A stretch of DNA of 64,000 nucleotides from Membranipora membranacea. Its lineage: Eukaryota > Bryozoa > Gymnolaemata > Cheilostomatida > Membraniporidae. Shown in pieces: positions 35,726 to 48,100 of this stretch; position 1 is the stretch's first letter, and each line of letters begins with the position of its first letter. The notes under the pieces were generated by a model. That model was given only the letters and a program-made list of their open reading frames with translations. It searched no databases and was not told where the DNA came from. The translations under genes and the position numbers were made by a program. The stretch covers positions 19,971,001-20,035,000 of the forward strand of contig OU612067.1 of assembly GCA_914767715.1 (NCBI GenBank), given 5' to 3'.

Positions 35726-36356
35726 CGTACATATTACCAAATGGAGACTAAGACAGCCCACAGTTCCTTAATAATTAGAAGCATTAAAATTACTTACCCT
35801 AGCATAACAAGCTAATAAGATTAATTGACAAGATTACTTGCAATACGAAGAGTATATCGAAAAAGATATTTTAGAGAAATGACACAAACGGGGATAAGGG
35901 CTTATCCTTATTGATCTCTTCGTCAATAAAGCAACAACCGACTAATCCATAAAATAACCCTGACGCTGTAACGAAAAGTCGGGCGTGGCACTAGGTCCCC
36001 CCGAACAGGGCACTGTTAGGTCTAAATCGAGGACTGTAATTTTAATATTTTTATCTCAGGGTTGTGACGAAAGTCTCCTTGTGATTTACATAACACTCCT
36101 CAGACGAATAATTGGGGGTGGGAGAGTCGCTTTTAGGAGATGACAAAAGCCTACACAAGTTCGGACTATCCAGGATTGTTCTTCTTCTACAGTAGTGAAG
36201 ATCTGCATATCTATAACTGAAGCGCAATTGAACAAAATCTCAACCACATTAAAGTTAGCAGGAGACCATTACACAAAATACCAGTAACGTGCAAGAAAAG
36301 AGGTGAAAGAAAGACTCTAAAAGGGACTCTGGTTATTGGAAGCAATCAGCATTAAA

Positions 36357-36491
36357 ATGAGGACGATAGAGTTACAAATTCTGATATTTACGCTATTGTT
36401 TGCCGGAAACATATCAGCCTGCTACATCACAGCATGTCGCACAAGATTCCTCGGTAAGCGTGTAGAGGAAAAATCACCGGATAAACCATTG
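36357..36491 (+). CDS. Neurophysin gene exon 1: signal peptide and hormone
   Basis: 45 codons ending at GTAAGT. The start is the only ATG before the hydrophobic stretch. The first residue of the hormone, Cys22, directly follows AGNISA, a good signal peptidase site. An internal CTCGGTAAGCGT (the Gly-Lys-Arg codons) also looks like a splice donor, but the downstream donor keeps the frame. Confidence 0.9.
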
Positions 36492-38254
36492 GTAAGTTTG
36501 TGAGTATGCTGCCTTGATAAACATACCATGAGTGTTAAAGTAACTGCGTCATTCAACAGTTATCCCTTCCAAACTTCTAATCATATTCTTCATTTACACA
36601 TTCAATATGGCTTTGTTTCATCATAATAATCACTCCAAACTAGGGTACCATGATCTTATGGATGGGAGTTGTAACGATTTCACAATTGGATTGTTTGCAG
36701 CTTCCACCGATTTAAAAAGATTATTATAATATATTCAAAATTACCTATAAAAATATATTAAAAAGTAAGTTTATAATGTAATCTTGCCCATTTTGTCCTA
36801 TCCCGCACATCACAAAACCCAAACTCTCCCTAAATTTAACACAGCTCTTTATGGAAAAAGCCATTATTATAAATACACCTAAATCCATCAAAACATGCAT
36901 TCTTATTCTTATTCTTTCTATTTTGTTGTTGTTTCCAAACACACAGTCTTATTTTCTTCTAATTGCATTGATTTGATAGTGGTAAATAAAGTTCATATCA
37001 TTATATCTTATGACAAAAGTTGTTCATATTCTTTGCAGTGTCGACCATGTGGTCCCGGTAGTTTGGGGCAATGTTATGGTCCAGAGTTCTGCTGTGGCCC
37101 TTTCGGATGTATAGTAGGTAGAGAGGAGTTATCAGAATGTAGTCAGGCTGTACCTACCAAGCTGGTGACCTGTTATTCAGACTACAGATCATGCAAGAAG
37201 TTAGAAAGGGGAGTCTGTGCTGCTGAACATTTCTGCTGCAACCAAGGTACTGAATCTAGCTCTTGGCGCACATTCTTCAAAAAAGAATCTGAATTCGTGG
37301 CACAATGATCATAAATTTATCATCATTCATTTGGTTGGTCCAACAGCTTTTATACCTCACTGATGAGCAACTCATAGCAAATGGAATGTAATTGCTGTTT
37401 GCTAAGAAACAGAAGATTGGGCTGCCCCTATAGAGGGACGCAAGGTGCCCTAATCCTCATACTGAGAATGTGATACATCCTAGAAAACTAGCATGCATCC
37501 TAGAGGTGAGGCCATGGTGGACCTCCTAATCATAAGTGTGCAGCAAGCTGCCAAAACTAAGCTGGCACTAATCGGCCATTGGCAGTGACACTTTGATCTT
37601 AGCCAATAGGCCGAGAAGCGATCTTAGCCAATAGGCCGAGAAGCGAAGGAATGGAATGTAATTCTTGTTGAAGTTGGATGATGTTGATGTTGTCGCTGAT
37701 ATTGATATCATGTAGTTGTTGACGTTGTTGTTGTTGATGCTGATGTTGATGCTGATGTTGATGCTGGTGTTGATGATGTCATTCTAGGCCTGACAGGCCT
37801 GAGTAATCTGTAGCTTAAGCAAAAATTCATTGTTATGGGCTGAGAGTCGGATAATATGTCAAATTTTGTACAACCTTTTGGTAGAAATCACAAGATCATA
37901 TCTTTCAATGAAGACAGAGATAAGTCTCAAACAAGTCCTTCTTGAGCAATAGCAGATTGAATCTTGATTGATTGATTATATATATATATATACAAAATAT
38001 AATGTTGTTATATATTATTATGTCTTATAGACACGTGCATGTCCACGGAGGAGTGCTCTGGTGCTCCGACAAAAATGATGGATAGAGAAAGACGGCGTTA
38101 CATTTTGAGCAGTATCCTCTCAAAAATCAAATCTGAGTCTAGTTACACAACAATAGATAACAACTCAGCACATCAGAAATCCGACAAAACAGTGTCTACT
38201 ATTCAAGGCAGTTCACTGAGAGATGAGAATGGTGATGAAGTCTGGCGCTTCTAG
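36357..38254 (+). CDS. Oxytocin/vasopressin-family preprohormone with neurophysin
   Basis: Three exons: 36357-36491, 37039-37246 and 38031-38254, with phases 0 and 1 and a predicted length of 188 residues. Residues 1-21 are a signal peptide (MRTIELQILIFTLLFAGN...). The hormone follows directly: CYITACRTRFLGKR, with the C1-C6 ring, a basic extended tail, Gly for amidation and a KR cleavage site. After a 10-residue spacer comes a neurophysin domain with the expected 14 cysteines (CRPCGPGSLGQC, CC, then a second half ending FCCNQDTCMSTEEC). Neurophysin carries the hormone through the secretory pathway and the hormone acts on V1a/oxytocin-type GPCRs. About 60 residues follow, like a copeptin-type tail but Ser-rich, ending DEVWRF. 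Ala at position 5 and Arg at 7 are odd for the family; extended tails are known in ascidians. I assign no symbol because orthologue naming in tunicates varies. Confidence 0.92.
37039..37246 (+). CDS. Neurophysin gene exon 2: core of neurophysin
   Basis: Encodes 12 of the 14 cysteines between TTTGCAG and GTACTG. As in vertebrate genes, the neurophysin domain is split across exons, with the central part on the middle exon. Confidence 0.9.
37247..38030. other. Neurophysin gene intron 2 with repeats
   Basis: Holds the U2-like duplicated segment (37589-37645), a TTGATG/GTTGTTGATGC-type repeat patch at about 37675-37780, and a TA run near 37978. No coding sequence seen. Confidence 0.7.
37589..37645 (-). 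repeat. U2 snRNA 5'-end-like segment, tandemly duplicated
   Basis: On the minus strand the 25-base unit CGCTTCTCGGCCTATTGGCT AAGAT (written here with a break) occurs twice, at 37645-37621 and 37620-37596. It matches the start of U2 snRNA, with one change in the CUUUUGG part. The second copy continues into CAAAGTGT, again near U2, then diverges. There is no branch-site recognition or Sm-site region, so this is a fragment and not a U2 gene. It may be the head of an snRNA-derived SINE. Confidence 0.75.
38031..38254 (+). CDS. Neurophysin gene exon 3: last two cysteines and C-terminal tail
   Basis: Begins after CTTATAG and completes the split Asp codon, then TCMSTEEC supplies the last two neurophysin cysteines. 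The following tail has RERRRYILSSILSKIKSES, a basic site then an amphipathic segment, and ends NGDEVWRF before the stop. Confidence 0.88.
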
Positions 38255-38750
38255 TATTTGGGTTTATCTTTAGTCTAGAAGCTTTGCGTATAAGGCATGT
38301 TATTGAGTATTCTATACAATGCAACTCTTTGTGATCTTGAGATCAAATCAACTATAGAAAAGGAAGCTGGATATTGTTGGGGGAACAGTGTTACTACCAG
38401 TTTGACAGATTTAGACAGAACTGCAGTGTAACTGAGTAGATGATTGATTTGCATCTCATTCCTGGCCAAAAACCTAATCTATTTATGGTATGTCTGAAAA
38501 AATAGCGAAAAATTCTATTCATCACGTTGTAATTCTGGAGACAAATTTAGTCTTCTCCTCTGAATACCAGAATTCAAGCACAATTATCAAACTTTAATAT
38601 ACTTTTTCTAATAACATTATACTGAATTTATACTTTCATCACTACGCTGATTGTGTTTTGATTATATATGTATGATTTTAATAATGTTTGAAATTCCCCA
38701 ATGAAGAATATAACCCCAACACTACATACTACTGAAATATGGCTCAAATA

Positions 38751-38942
38751 CTACAGCGAAATACAACGACAATATTAAAGTGTGATATAAACCATATACT
38801 GCAGTGAAATACAACGGCAATATCACACTGATATATAAACAAAATCCTACAGCAAAATACAGCGCAAATATTACGCTGTGATATAACCCAAATAATACAG
38901 CAAAATACAGCCAAAATAATACACTGAGATAAAACCCAAATA
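38751..38942. repeat. 48-bp tandem repeat, four units
   Basis: Units start at 38751, 38799, 38847 and 38895, with a consensus like CTACAGCAAAATACAGCGnC, AATATTACACTGTGATATAA and ACCCAAATA. It begins about 500 bp after the neurophysin stop codon, in the 3' flank. Confidence 0.85.
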
Positions 38943-40142
38943 CTAATTAAAATGCTGACCCTCTACAAACTGTATATATGTTCATCCGACTCTAGTATGA
39001 GTTGGCTAGACCTGCTAGCGGTCTCGCGCCTGAATTGCACACTCATTGATGAAAACATAGTAGTTCAATGCCTCATACAGCTGATAACAAAAAAGGATTG
39101 GAAGTTTTGAAAAAAAAATATTAAAAAGCTGATTACAAAGTATGGAATCATGATGACCGAATTCTCACATCGAACTTATGAGCAGTGGTGAATCTAGCCC
39201 TTCATATGAAGTCAATATCAGTGTGAAGAATGAGTCTGTCCTTTAGGGCCGCACTCCAATATGCTAAATCCACCCCTGTTCTTCCTTCTTATAGGAGTTT
39301 GAAGTTATTTTATTGCCTAATTCCAATATCCATCCTGCAATAGGTTGATAGCATCGAATGTACGGCACATAAATTGAAAAATAAAATAAAAAAGAGTCTG
39401 AGCTGCATGAGTCGAAGAATTGCATATAATATTCAAAAAAGGTATTTTATGTCTTGGTGGTTCTACACATGGATGGCCTGTATTTATCTATCTTTGCTCT
39501 ACGAGCAGATTTTCTGTTAGGATTTATTTTAATAGAAGAGTTCAGGGGGTGCTGATGTCATCGGCTATTTTAGTGTTAGGAAAAGATCTCACTCTCTTGT
39601 GAGACCAAAGTTCCAAACCAAAATAACTTGATGCAAACAACAGCCCATAATTTGAGTCAATAACATAGCAGCTTTTTAAATGTGAACCAAAATCTAGTCA
39701 GTAGTCACGTTCGTATAACCAAGGAGAGTCTCTAACTCTTTGGTTTAACTAACAATGCAGCAGTGAGGCACTGCATGAGAACTATCATGTGTGCAAAATC
39801 TACATTTAGCACTTAAGCTTAAAATATAGCTTATCAGCATGCTGTGCACACTAATTTTGAAAACTAGTAAGCTACTTACATCATGAGGTAAGAAATTTGT
39901 CAATCAAGCACTCTAGGGTGTTTTTGTTTTGTTTTAACAATATATATTTCTAACTTTATAATGTGTATATACAAAGAAAATTATTGAAAATAATGTTATC
40001 AAAATCAAAGGATTTTTGTTCCCCTGACGCAGCAATTAGAGCACTCGAAACACCCTAAGGAATCGATGCTGCGATTAAAAGTAGGGTATCTTCCAATGTT
40101 GATGATGTGTGTGATAATTTTTTTGGTCAGATTTAATAATTA
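38943..40142. other. Intergenic interval
   Basis: AT-rich DNA between the neurophysin gene and the convergent SPAG8 gene. No exon recognised. It should contain both 3' UTRs if they are long. Confidence 0.5.
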
Positions 40143-43100
40143 TTACATCTTGGGCACATTTTCAATGTCATAGGGTTGAGTTTCATTCCAGTCTTCGCCG
40201 AGAGGGGTGCTGAATGCTGCATTCTTCCTAAACACTGTATCTCTAGTCTTAACTTGTGAAACTCCCTGAAAAATAAATAGTATACAGTTCAGGTCTATTG
40301 AGTCGAGCCCACGGCAGTAATATGTCTTGATCATGAATACCCCACAATGCAACTTTCTGGAATTCCCAAGTATGATAAAGACCTGATTTTCATAGGCCTT
40401 CCAAGAATTAAGTTACATGGAAGGAAATGCCGTCATTACAGCCATTTTGATACGTAATTTACAGTTCTGAAAAAAAGGAAGAAGAAAATGTGTTAAGCAA
40501 CTTACTGTTATTCTATCCCGGTGCTCGGTCCAGAAAGTAACAGGCTGTTCTGATACGACGTTGTGTGGCTAAAATCAGGAAAATAAGACTTTAAAAATAG
40601 TTTTCAAGTGTAATTTCATGTTTTTTAGACGTATAATTTCTAAATAAGTTTAATCGGACAGTTCAAAGTTGAGACAGCGTGTTGACTGCCAACAAAAGGG
40701 ATAATAATCAAGTTTACATGTTGGTGCCTTGGTGACATTATCCGGCTAAACTTAATGTCATTTTGTTGCACATTCAGTTTCGTTCAACTGATATCTCGAA
40801 AATCCTACCTATCTGCCACTCGGAAGTCAAGCAGGACCAACCCCTGCTAGCGTCTTTGATGTTTTTCTGTTTAGACCAAACCTAAACAATGGTGTAGTAC
40901 GTGAGATAAGGATACAACCTGGTCGCAATGCTGACGTGAAGCATAGAAAGATTTTATTCCGCTTACCCTGGTGGGATGTGGACGATGTGATTCAAATTCT
41001 TTAGTGAAATTATCTCTAAACTCTGTTCTGTAATCCTGTGCATCCGGCTCTGGATGAAAGTTTTTCTCTATTTGTTCCCTGAATAACAGAGAGAGTATAA
41101 TATAGGATGGTTAAACAAGTTGAAGTAGAAGTTGTGTGAGAGTGAGTTTGAAAGTTCGGGGGTCATAAATAAAACCCTGCTTAACCATGTGCGATTTCAT
41201 ACAGTTTCAACTCGAACTGTCTCTGATGGCAATAGCAAAAACTTTGCTCGACTGTTGAGGTGATAGGCAACAAAAGTCTAGTTCACTATGATATTGATTT
41301 TCAACAGAGTAGGAGGGGCCGGGGGGGCCATTGGACAGGGGGGCAAGAGTCTTGGGGGCTCTGACTAGGGTAGGGGTAGTGATTACACTAAAATGCTTTT
41401 CTATTAATTACGAGAGCAGACAGGATTGTCACAGCAGAGTAGCTAAGCCTGTCGCTGAAAAATATCAACCAATCGAATTGTTTCTGATAGATGATTGTGT
41501 TTGGGATATTCTCTTTCAATAGCAGGAAACAAATTCCACTCCCCTGTTTCTGGAAATTCCGGTTGAAACAGAGCAGTATGATCTGTTAATAGAAACTATA
41601 CAGACCAATGAGCAGGGAAGCATTTCTATACATACTTATTTCTGTAAAGGGTCAGTGATAATATATATATATATATATTTATATGTTTATACGCTTTTGA
41701 GGTATCAAGATGACATATTGACATGAGCCTAAAAGTGCAACCAGGACCACAATGAAATAAAATACTGCACTGCAGGCATTGAGTGACTGAATCTCATTTG
41801 CAATATCTGCGTGACTCTTTTTCGAACCTTAGTGGAATAAAGTTATCACATGCTTACATGCTCGTGTTTGACGAGCCTTATTTGGATGTTCGATGCAATG
41901 GTTTCTAACATCTAGTTACAGAGATTTTTTTAAACCAATAGGCAGAATCTAACCTCTTACAACGATTTAAATCAATGTTAGAACCAGGAGCATGTGGGGA
42001 TTTCTCTTGTTTATACACATGACTCAAGTTGACTTTACAGCTTGATCTGAATATTTTAACCATTCTAACCAAGTCTTGGATGATTTTGTAAAAAAATGGT
42101 GTGTTAAAAGCGGTAAGCAGGAAAAAGCAGTGCGCATGCAATATTGCAACCATTGTTAGTGGATACTAGTCTCCCTCAATAGTACATTGACTAAGCTAAT
42201 ATGAAGGGACCATTTTGAGTTGCCTTTTACCGTAACCTGGGTTAACAACTACAGAACCCTAATACATGGAACTTGTGATGAAGGGCAAGGAATGTGCAAA
42301 TAGTAAGTCTATGTTGTTCAACGTTGATGGATTGGCTAGCGGTGACATATAAACAATAATGATAGCTAGCGGACAAACCTCTTGTAATCCTCTCTATAAA
42401 ATGGAAATGTTCTGAGTTACGCATCGCCAGAGGTACAAAACCTCCTTAGTGTGGTGTCAATCGGTTGCATGGCCTGCAGTAAGTCACTCGAATCAGCATT
42501 ACTAAGTAAATGTGATGTTATGTGACTTTCCAGTGGTCCCAACTCAATTGTTTGATTTTGTTGTGTTTTGAGAGGTTAAGTTGGTGAAATAGCAACAAGC
42601 CTGAACCACACAGTGATTGATTAATCATTCATTACATCCATTTGGTTAAGATCCAGGCCATGAAGTGTCCAAACTACATGCCACGCAATTCTTTAGCTAG
42701 TAACCATAATTGTAACAACAATAGAGTGCTACAGTTAGTTTAGGGTACCAAAAACACACAAGTGGATGTCCCGAGGTTGTATATTACCTTGCAATTTCAG
42801 CATAAGCTTGCTCCATCAAGCGAGTTCTCGCTCCTTTGCTTGCTACCCCTGGGTACTGTGGCTCTTTGTATGACACTCTGATAGTCGTTAGGTTATCTAC
42901 TGGTGCATTGAAATCTGTGTTCAGAAGGCCCTCATGTCCACTTTTGAATACTTGTGCTGCACCTTTAGCTGGGTCTTCACTAGCTGTAGGGTCTATGTGT
43001 GAGACAGCTCGCTGTAAATAAGAACGCAATTGAAATCGTTCTAAGGCGAAAACTTTAATGAAGTACTACAGTGCACTACCACTGGGATTTCTTTGCAGTT

Positions 43101-43486
43101 TTTCATTGCACAGTTCTTAGGCTGATTGGGAATGACAGGCATCAAGACTGCGGAGCTTGACCATTGGACTTGTGTGTCAAATGTAGTGAGAGTGCCCCTG
43201 TGACATATGATCATATTTCACAAGCATGATACATGTAAGAAGATGTTTAGAACTCCAGCATACAATCCAAAAGCTAGCAGCTCTCCCAACAACAAAAAAA
43301 GATTGTTAAGACAAGCTAGTTGATTATATTCATTGTACTACCTTTTCCAATACCAAGGAGTTACTCCTTGCTAATACTACTAACTATAGATTTGAATCTT
43401 ACCTCTTCAACCCAGTTCTCTAAGAGACACTTGGCTCCAGAGTTGTTGACCCTAATTTCATTTCTTCCTTGGTTCAAGAGAGACAT
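40143..43486 (-). CDS. SPAG8: Sperm-associated antigen 8 (ciliary microtubule-associated protein)
   Basis: Five minus-strand exons: 43486-43403, 43011-42788, 41078-40967, 40568-40506 and 40265-40143, all with GT-AG borders and phases 0, 2, 0, 0; the product is 201 residues. Conserved SPAG8 landmarks in order: AKCLLENWVEERAVSHID at the start, FKSGHEGLL, the middle segment ARTRLMEQAYAEIAREQIE, then EQPVTFW, GVSQVKTRDTVFRKNAAFST and PYDIENVPKM at the C-terminus. Human SPAG8 is much longer because of a low-complexity N-terminal half that is absent here. The family sits on axonemal microtubules of cilia and sperm flagella. The ATG at 43486 is chosen because the next exon continues the conserved EER motif. 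Identification rests on remembered human sequence and is strong at the C-terminus. Confidence 0.9.
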
Positions 43487-45000
43487 GGTGGAATGTTGGC
43501 TTCAAAGCTAAGACAACTGGTTACCAAAACAGGGATTTCTAAGTCACAGAAGAATTGTTGTAATCTTACACTTTTCAGATCACACACACTGTTTCAATTT
43601 GATTATTAAACATGGCCACCAGTTGCCTAGCAATTGAAATCTTTGTTTCCTGTTTGTGATGAATGGGGAAGACAATTCCTAAGTATTTTCGACCTAATTA
43701 GAAATACTATCATTATTTTATCATGTAGTGAACACTGTTGAGTTAGCCAGACAAAAAAGCAAGAGGAACTAAATATTGAAGACGTGATGCTGTAAAAATG
43801 GGAAGATTACTGTTGTATGAAATGAAATATGGTTGATGTAAATTTATGACGATTGAACTGCTGGTTAAAAAACCCTAATACAGGTCTTAGCGTAGCTCAC
43901 CCTGTTTTCATATCCAACATCTGCATCCAGCTACAAAATGCATGGCCTATTTATGAATCCAACATGGATACATATTGGATACGTAATCAACTTGTCACCA
44001 GATTCTCAGCAGAGCAATGAAGCTAAAATAGTATCAAACGTCAATGAACTGTTGCACATTGTCTATATTATTAGCAAACCAAAGCATAGCCCCATATTTT
44101 ACCGTACCTGAACAATGTAGGTGATAATGTAGTTCCATATACGATTCTTTATAGGGTTTTTCCAATTTATTTTTACCTGATAACCATTACCAAAGGGAGA
44201 GAGAAAAAAGTTATCGACGATATTAATCAAACACTGGTTGTTATCAAAAGGTAGACTTCATGTAGCATTACAATAAACCACCTTCAAAATGAGCATGAAC
44301 AAAAACTTCATCACTAGGCAAGCGTAACTCTGGTCTAGCTTTCTGAATACAATAAGGGATTTTACTGCCAGCAAAACATCATTTTGTATGATTCCCTTGC
44401 TGGTCAAACTGAATACCACTTTAGGTCGGATCAGCAAAGATTACGACATTAAATAAAATTTGGACGGTTTAATTGAGTCGGACGGATGCCCAGCTTCTGC
44501 AGAGAAAATAAAGAAAATTGAATCATGTCAATACTTGCGCTTGACACAAAAGTCTTCCTATAACACATTGAAGATTAGTAAAAGCTGGAATTAATGTTTT
44601 TCTCAGTGATTTTTTAGCAGCGGCAATAGCTGATAGCCAAATAATTAAAAAAAAGATATAATTAAAATAATACACCTTATTATATGATACCTATTCATAA
44701 GATATCTGGTCAGTGCGTACGAAAGAGATCATTCATATCATTGGACGAGTTTGACCATCACAAACTTCTCGACTTCAGTCCATGGCTGAAAACCCACAGG
44801 GCGCCTGCTAGACCTTTTCCTCTCAAAGTCCCATCCAGAACTTTTTGATAGCATTTCTCTTCATTTATATCAATCATATCATGTCACCTGCTTATGTGGC
44901 AACAAAGTCATTCATAACATTGACAATAATATGACTTTCACTGAGGGCCGTTAGGAGAGAAAATATCACGATTGAGGATACCATTGTCTATGTCTGATCT
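43487..45000. other. Intergenic interval between IFT54 and SPAG8
   Basis: About 1.5 kb holding the IFT54 3' UTR and the SPAG8 promoter and leader. No further exon recognised. The distance is too large for the tight operons reported in tunicates. Confidence 0.5.
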
Positions 45001-45157
45001 CTAGGTTCGGGTAACCGATGACAGCATTTTTGTTATTTTCTCATCATTTTCTATAATACTGTGCTTCACGGCTGCTATAGAATCGAGTTGATCAGCTACG
45101 GCTTGTTCTAACTCGGCTAGCTTAGATCTGAGGGGTTCTATTGATCCATCTGTCACG
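45001..45157 (-). CDS. TRAF3IP1: IFT54 last exon: C-terminal coiled coil
   Basis: 52 codons including the stop. VTDGSIEPLRSKLAELEQAV then IENDEKITKMLSSVTRT closely follows the human C-terminus (VEPLKAELAELEQ ... NEEKIQKMVYSI). This helix is the region that pairs with IFT20 in other species. Confidence 0.93.
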
Positions 45158-48100
45158 CTGTAAAAGTAAATAAAAAGTCAGCTAGAAAATATGTCTGTAA
45201 ATATCTGAGATGTGATTGTTGGTATCCCACAATGCAATTATCTGGAATTCCAATTTGATCTGCTGGTTGGATATCCCAGACTCGTGATGCATTGTGGGAA
45301 TCTTCATACAAAGTACCACATAAGAATCTTATCTATAAAGAATATTGTTGCTGAGTTCAACTTGACAATATCCAGAGTTACTCCTCTTAATAGTTTGTTC
45401 CATGTGACGATCAACAATAATAATTTTATGAAAAAATACTGTGATTGAATCGAACTAACTTAAAAATATCCTACTTCATTCGTACACACAAGTTGTTATG
45501 AAGAATATTTAATCTGAAGTGATTGAGGAGGAAGAGAGAGGGTAAATAATCTTAGAGGCGCAAGAGACTGTGAAGGGCTCAGTAAGTCGTATATTATTAC
45601 AGGGTGATTCTAGATGATGGTTTCTGTTTGGCAACAGCAGAAATTACACAATATAGCTGACGCACAGACAAAGTGCTGCTTACATTGAAAACTGATAGTA
45701 TTTCTTCATGGGTAATGATGTCATAACTACAATTTTTATCGCAGCCCTAGTTTTAATGTTTTCTAATGATGAGCTCATTATGAACTCATGGACAGAATCA
45801 ATATATCCAAAGTCAATTAGGCGTTGAGACAATTATGTACAAGTTTGAGATACAAAAAGAGAATATAACTGCCCTAGGTTGTATTTATGTTTCCCAATCA
45901 CATGACGATAAAAAAACATCATACATTGTTGATTGTTTGTGTTACAACATTGACGATGGTGATGATGATTTGTGGAGGGAGCCTGTTTAAAGTGGGGGTG
46001 TGAACTAACCCCAAGCAAACTTGTAATTAAAGAACCAGTATGAAACAGCATAAGCATTAGCTTATGCTAAGGGGTGTCTGTTTTGATGCCGCATGTCAAC
46101 CAATCAGAAAACAACTTGGGTGCGCAGGCGATAAATAGGTCAAACTATCTGTGTAGTTGCACAAAACAGAAGGATACATTCTGTGAAACGCCAGTCGTCA
46201 AAGATTCAAAGAAACAGTTGATGATGTCATAACATTCCATAACTATCGATTTCTCTAATGAGTTGACTGCAAAGCATTTTCCATTCAGAAAAAAATAATT
46301 ATGCTCCATCTGTCAACAAGAGTAAAGAAATCAAATTTGCAAAGATTCTAAAGAACAAGAGCATATAAATCCGAAATGCAACAAAAGTATGCCTTCTATC
46401 AGGGAGGGTGGGAGGCAGCTTCTATTCAACCAGAACATAACTTATTTATACTTATGCTTACTTATGTTATTTTATATAATTATTATTGTCATAAATATTA
46501 CCATTGAGCAAATGCTTGCTGGTTTTTTCCCCCACTTAAATCGCTGTCTCATTTGCTCTAATGAGTACCAACAGGTTATTAAAGTAAATACAAAAATAAA
46601 TTCTGAGTGGAAATGCTGACGCTGATATTTTCAGACATCGGCATCCTCAACAAAGCACTTTGACAAGCTGAGGACATTAAATTTCATTGCATGTTGACAC
46701 CAGTGCAACATGGCACATTTTCCTTCTTTTGCATCAATGAAACATGTCGAAGCGTTTTTCATATCCATATCAAGATAAGATAAGATTTTATTGAAACTCT
46801 CGAAACCATGATTCCCAGAAAGAATTAAAGAAAACAGTCACACGTAATGTGCGATTGAGGTAAAACACTATGGAAATCTTCCGATATCAGTATATTAATT
46901 AAAATGATGCCCTAACGCATTAGCGTGTTTTGCTAACGCAAGAAACTATTGTTGGCTTCCTCATCTTATGACATGTTACAGGTGGATGATATCAGCTTAC
47001 TCAGCGTGGAGACTGCGTTTGGTAAATTTTCCAATTTCAAAATATTAGTTACAATAATTTCTAACGCTGTTGCAAGTTTTTTCAAACTCATGAAATTGAT
47101 GTGAACTTAGTCATCTAATCATATGTAATAGATGGGAGCATTGATATGAATTCATGGATTAGTAGTAAAATACGCAGTATGGCTTTTCGTGGAGAGATTA
47201 CATCATACATCGTACATCATACACAAATTGCCATATGCTTGTCCAGGGCCAGATATGTTCCCCTTTGCCATGAATTCATATCAATAGATGGGAGTTATGG
47301 GCTTTTCCGCGTGGGGAGATAACTCAAATTCATAAGAAATTTAAATTTTAGTATTTGCAAATGTGACATGATAGTAACAAATATACAGTACGATATACGT
47401 TTTTTGTAACTTGTTTTCATGGAGGACATTGTGTAACTTATAAACCATACGTTTAGGGCTGCCAACTATTTTTGTGGAAAAAAGAGTAGATTTTTTCGTG
47501 GATATAGATGGATTGGTGGTTATTCAGGACAGTAGGCCTGTGTTATATGGAGAGGGTACGGTAGGGGAGCAAAGGCATTCCCCTGCTGGGTGGGTTGTGG
47601 GGGGGGGGGGGAATGTTAGAAGCTTGAATATGCTGATTACAAGTAACAGGCTACAGATAATAGTTCAAACTTAAAAAGAGTAGATTAACTCATCAAAGAG
47701 TAGAGTTGGCAGGCTTGCTGACAAGAATAACAACTGTAAACGAATTGACATGGTACCGAATGTAGAGCTGATCAGAGATCACATGATCAGATATCACATG
47801 ATCAGAGATCACATGATCAGAGATAACATGATCAGAGATCACATGATCAGAGATCACATGATCAGAGATCACATGATCAGAGATCACATGATCAGAGATC
47901 ACATGATCAGAGATCACATGATCAGAGATCACATGATCAGATATCACATGATCAGAGATCACATGATCAGAGATAACATGATCAGAGATCACATGATCAG
48001 AGATCACATGATCAGAGATCACATGATCAGATATCACATGATCAGAGATCACATGATCAGATATCACATGATCAGAGACCACATGATCAGAGATCACATG

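Noticed and set aside
37589-37645. A working U2 snRNA gene
   Set aside because: Only the first 30 or so bases match; the branch-recognition and Sm regions are absent.
43487-45000. Operon linking IFT54 and SPAG8
   Set aside because: The 1.5-kb gap is far longer than the short gaps of trans-spliced tunicate operons.
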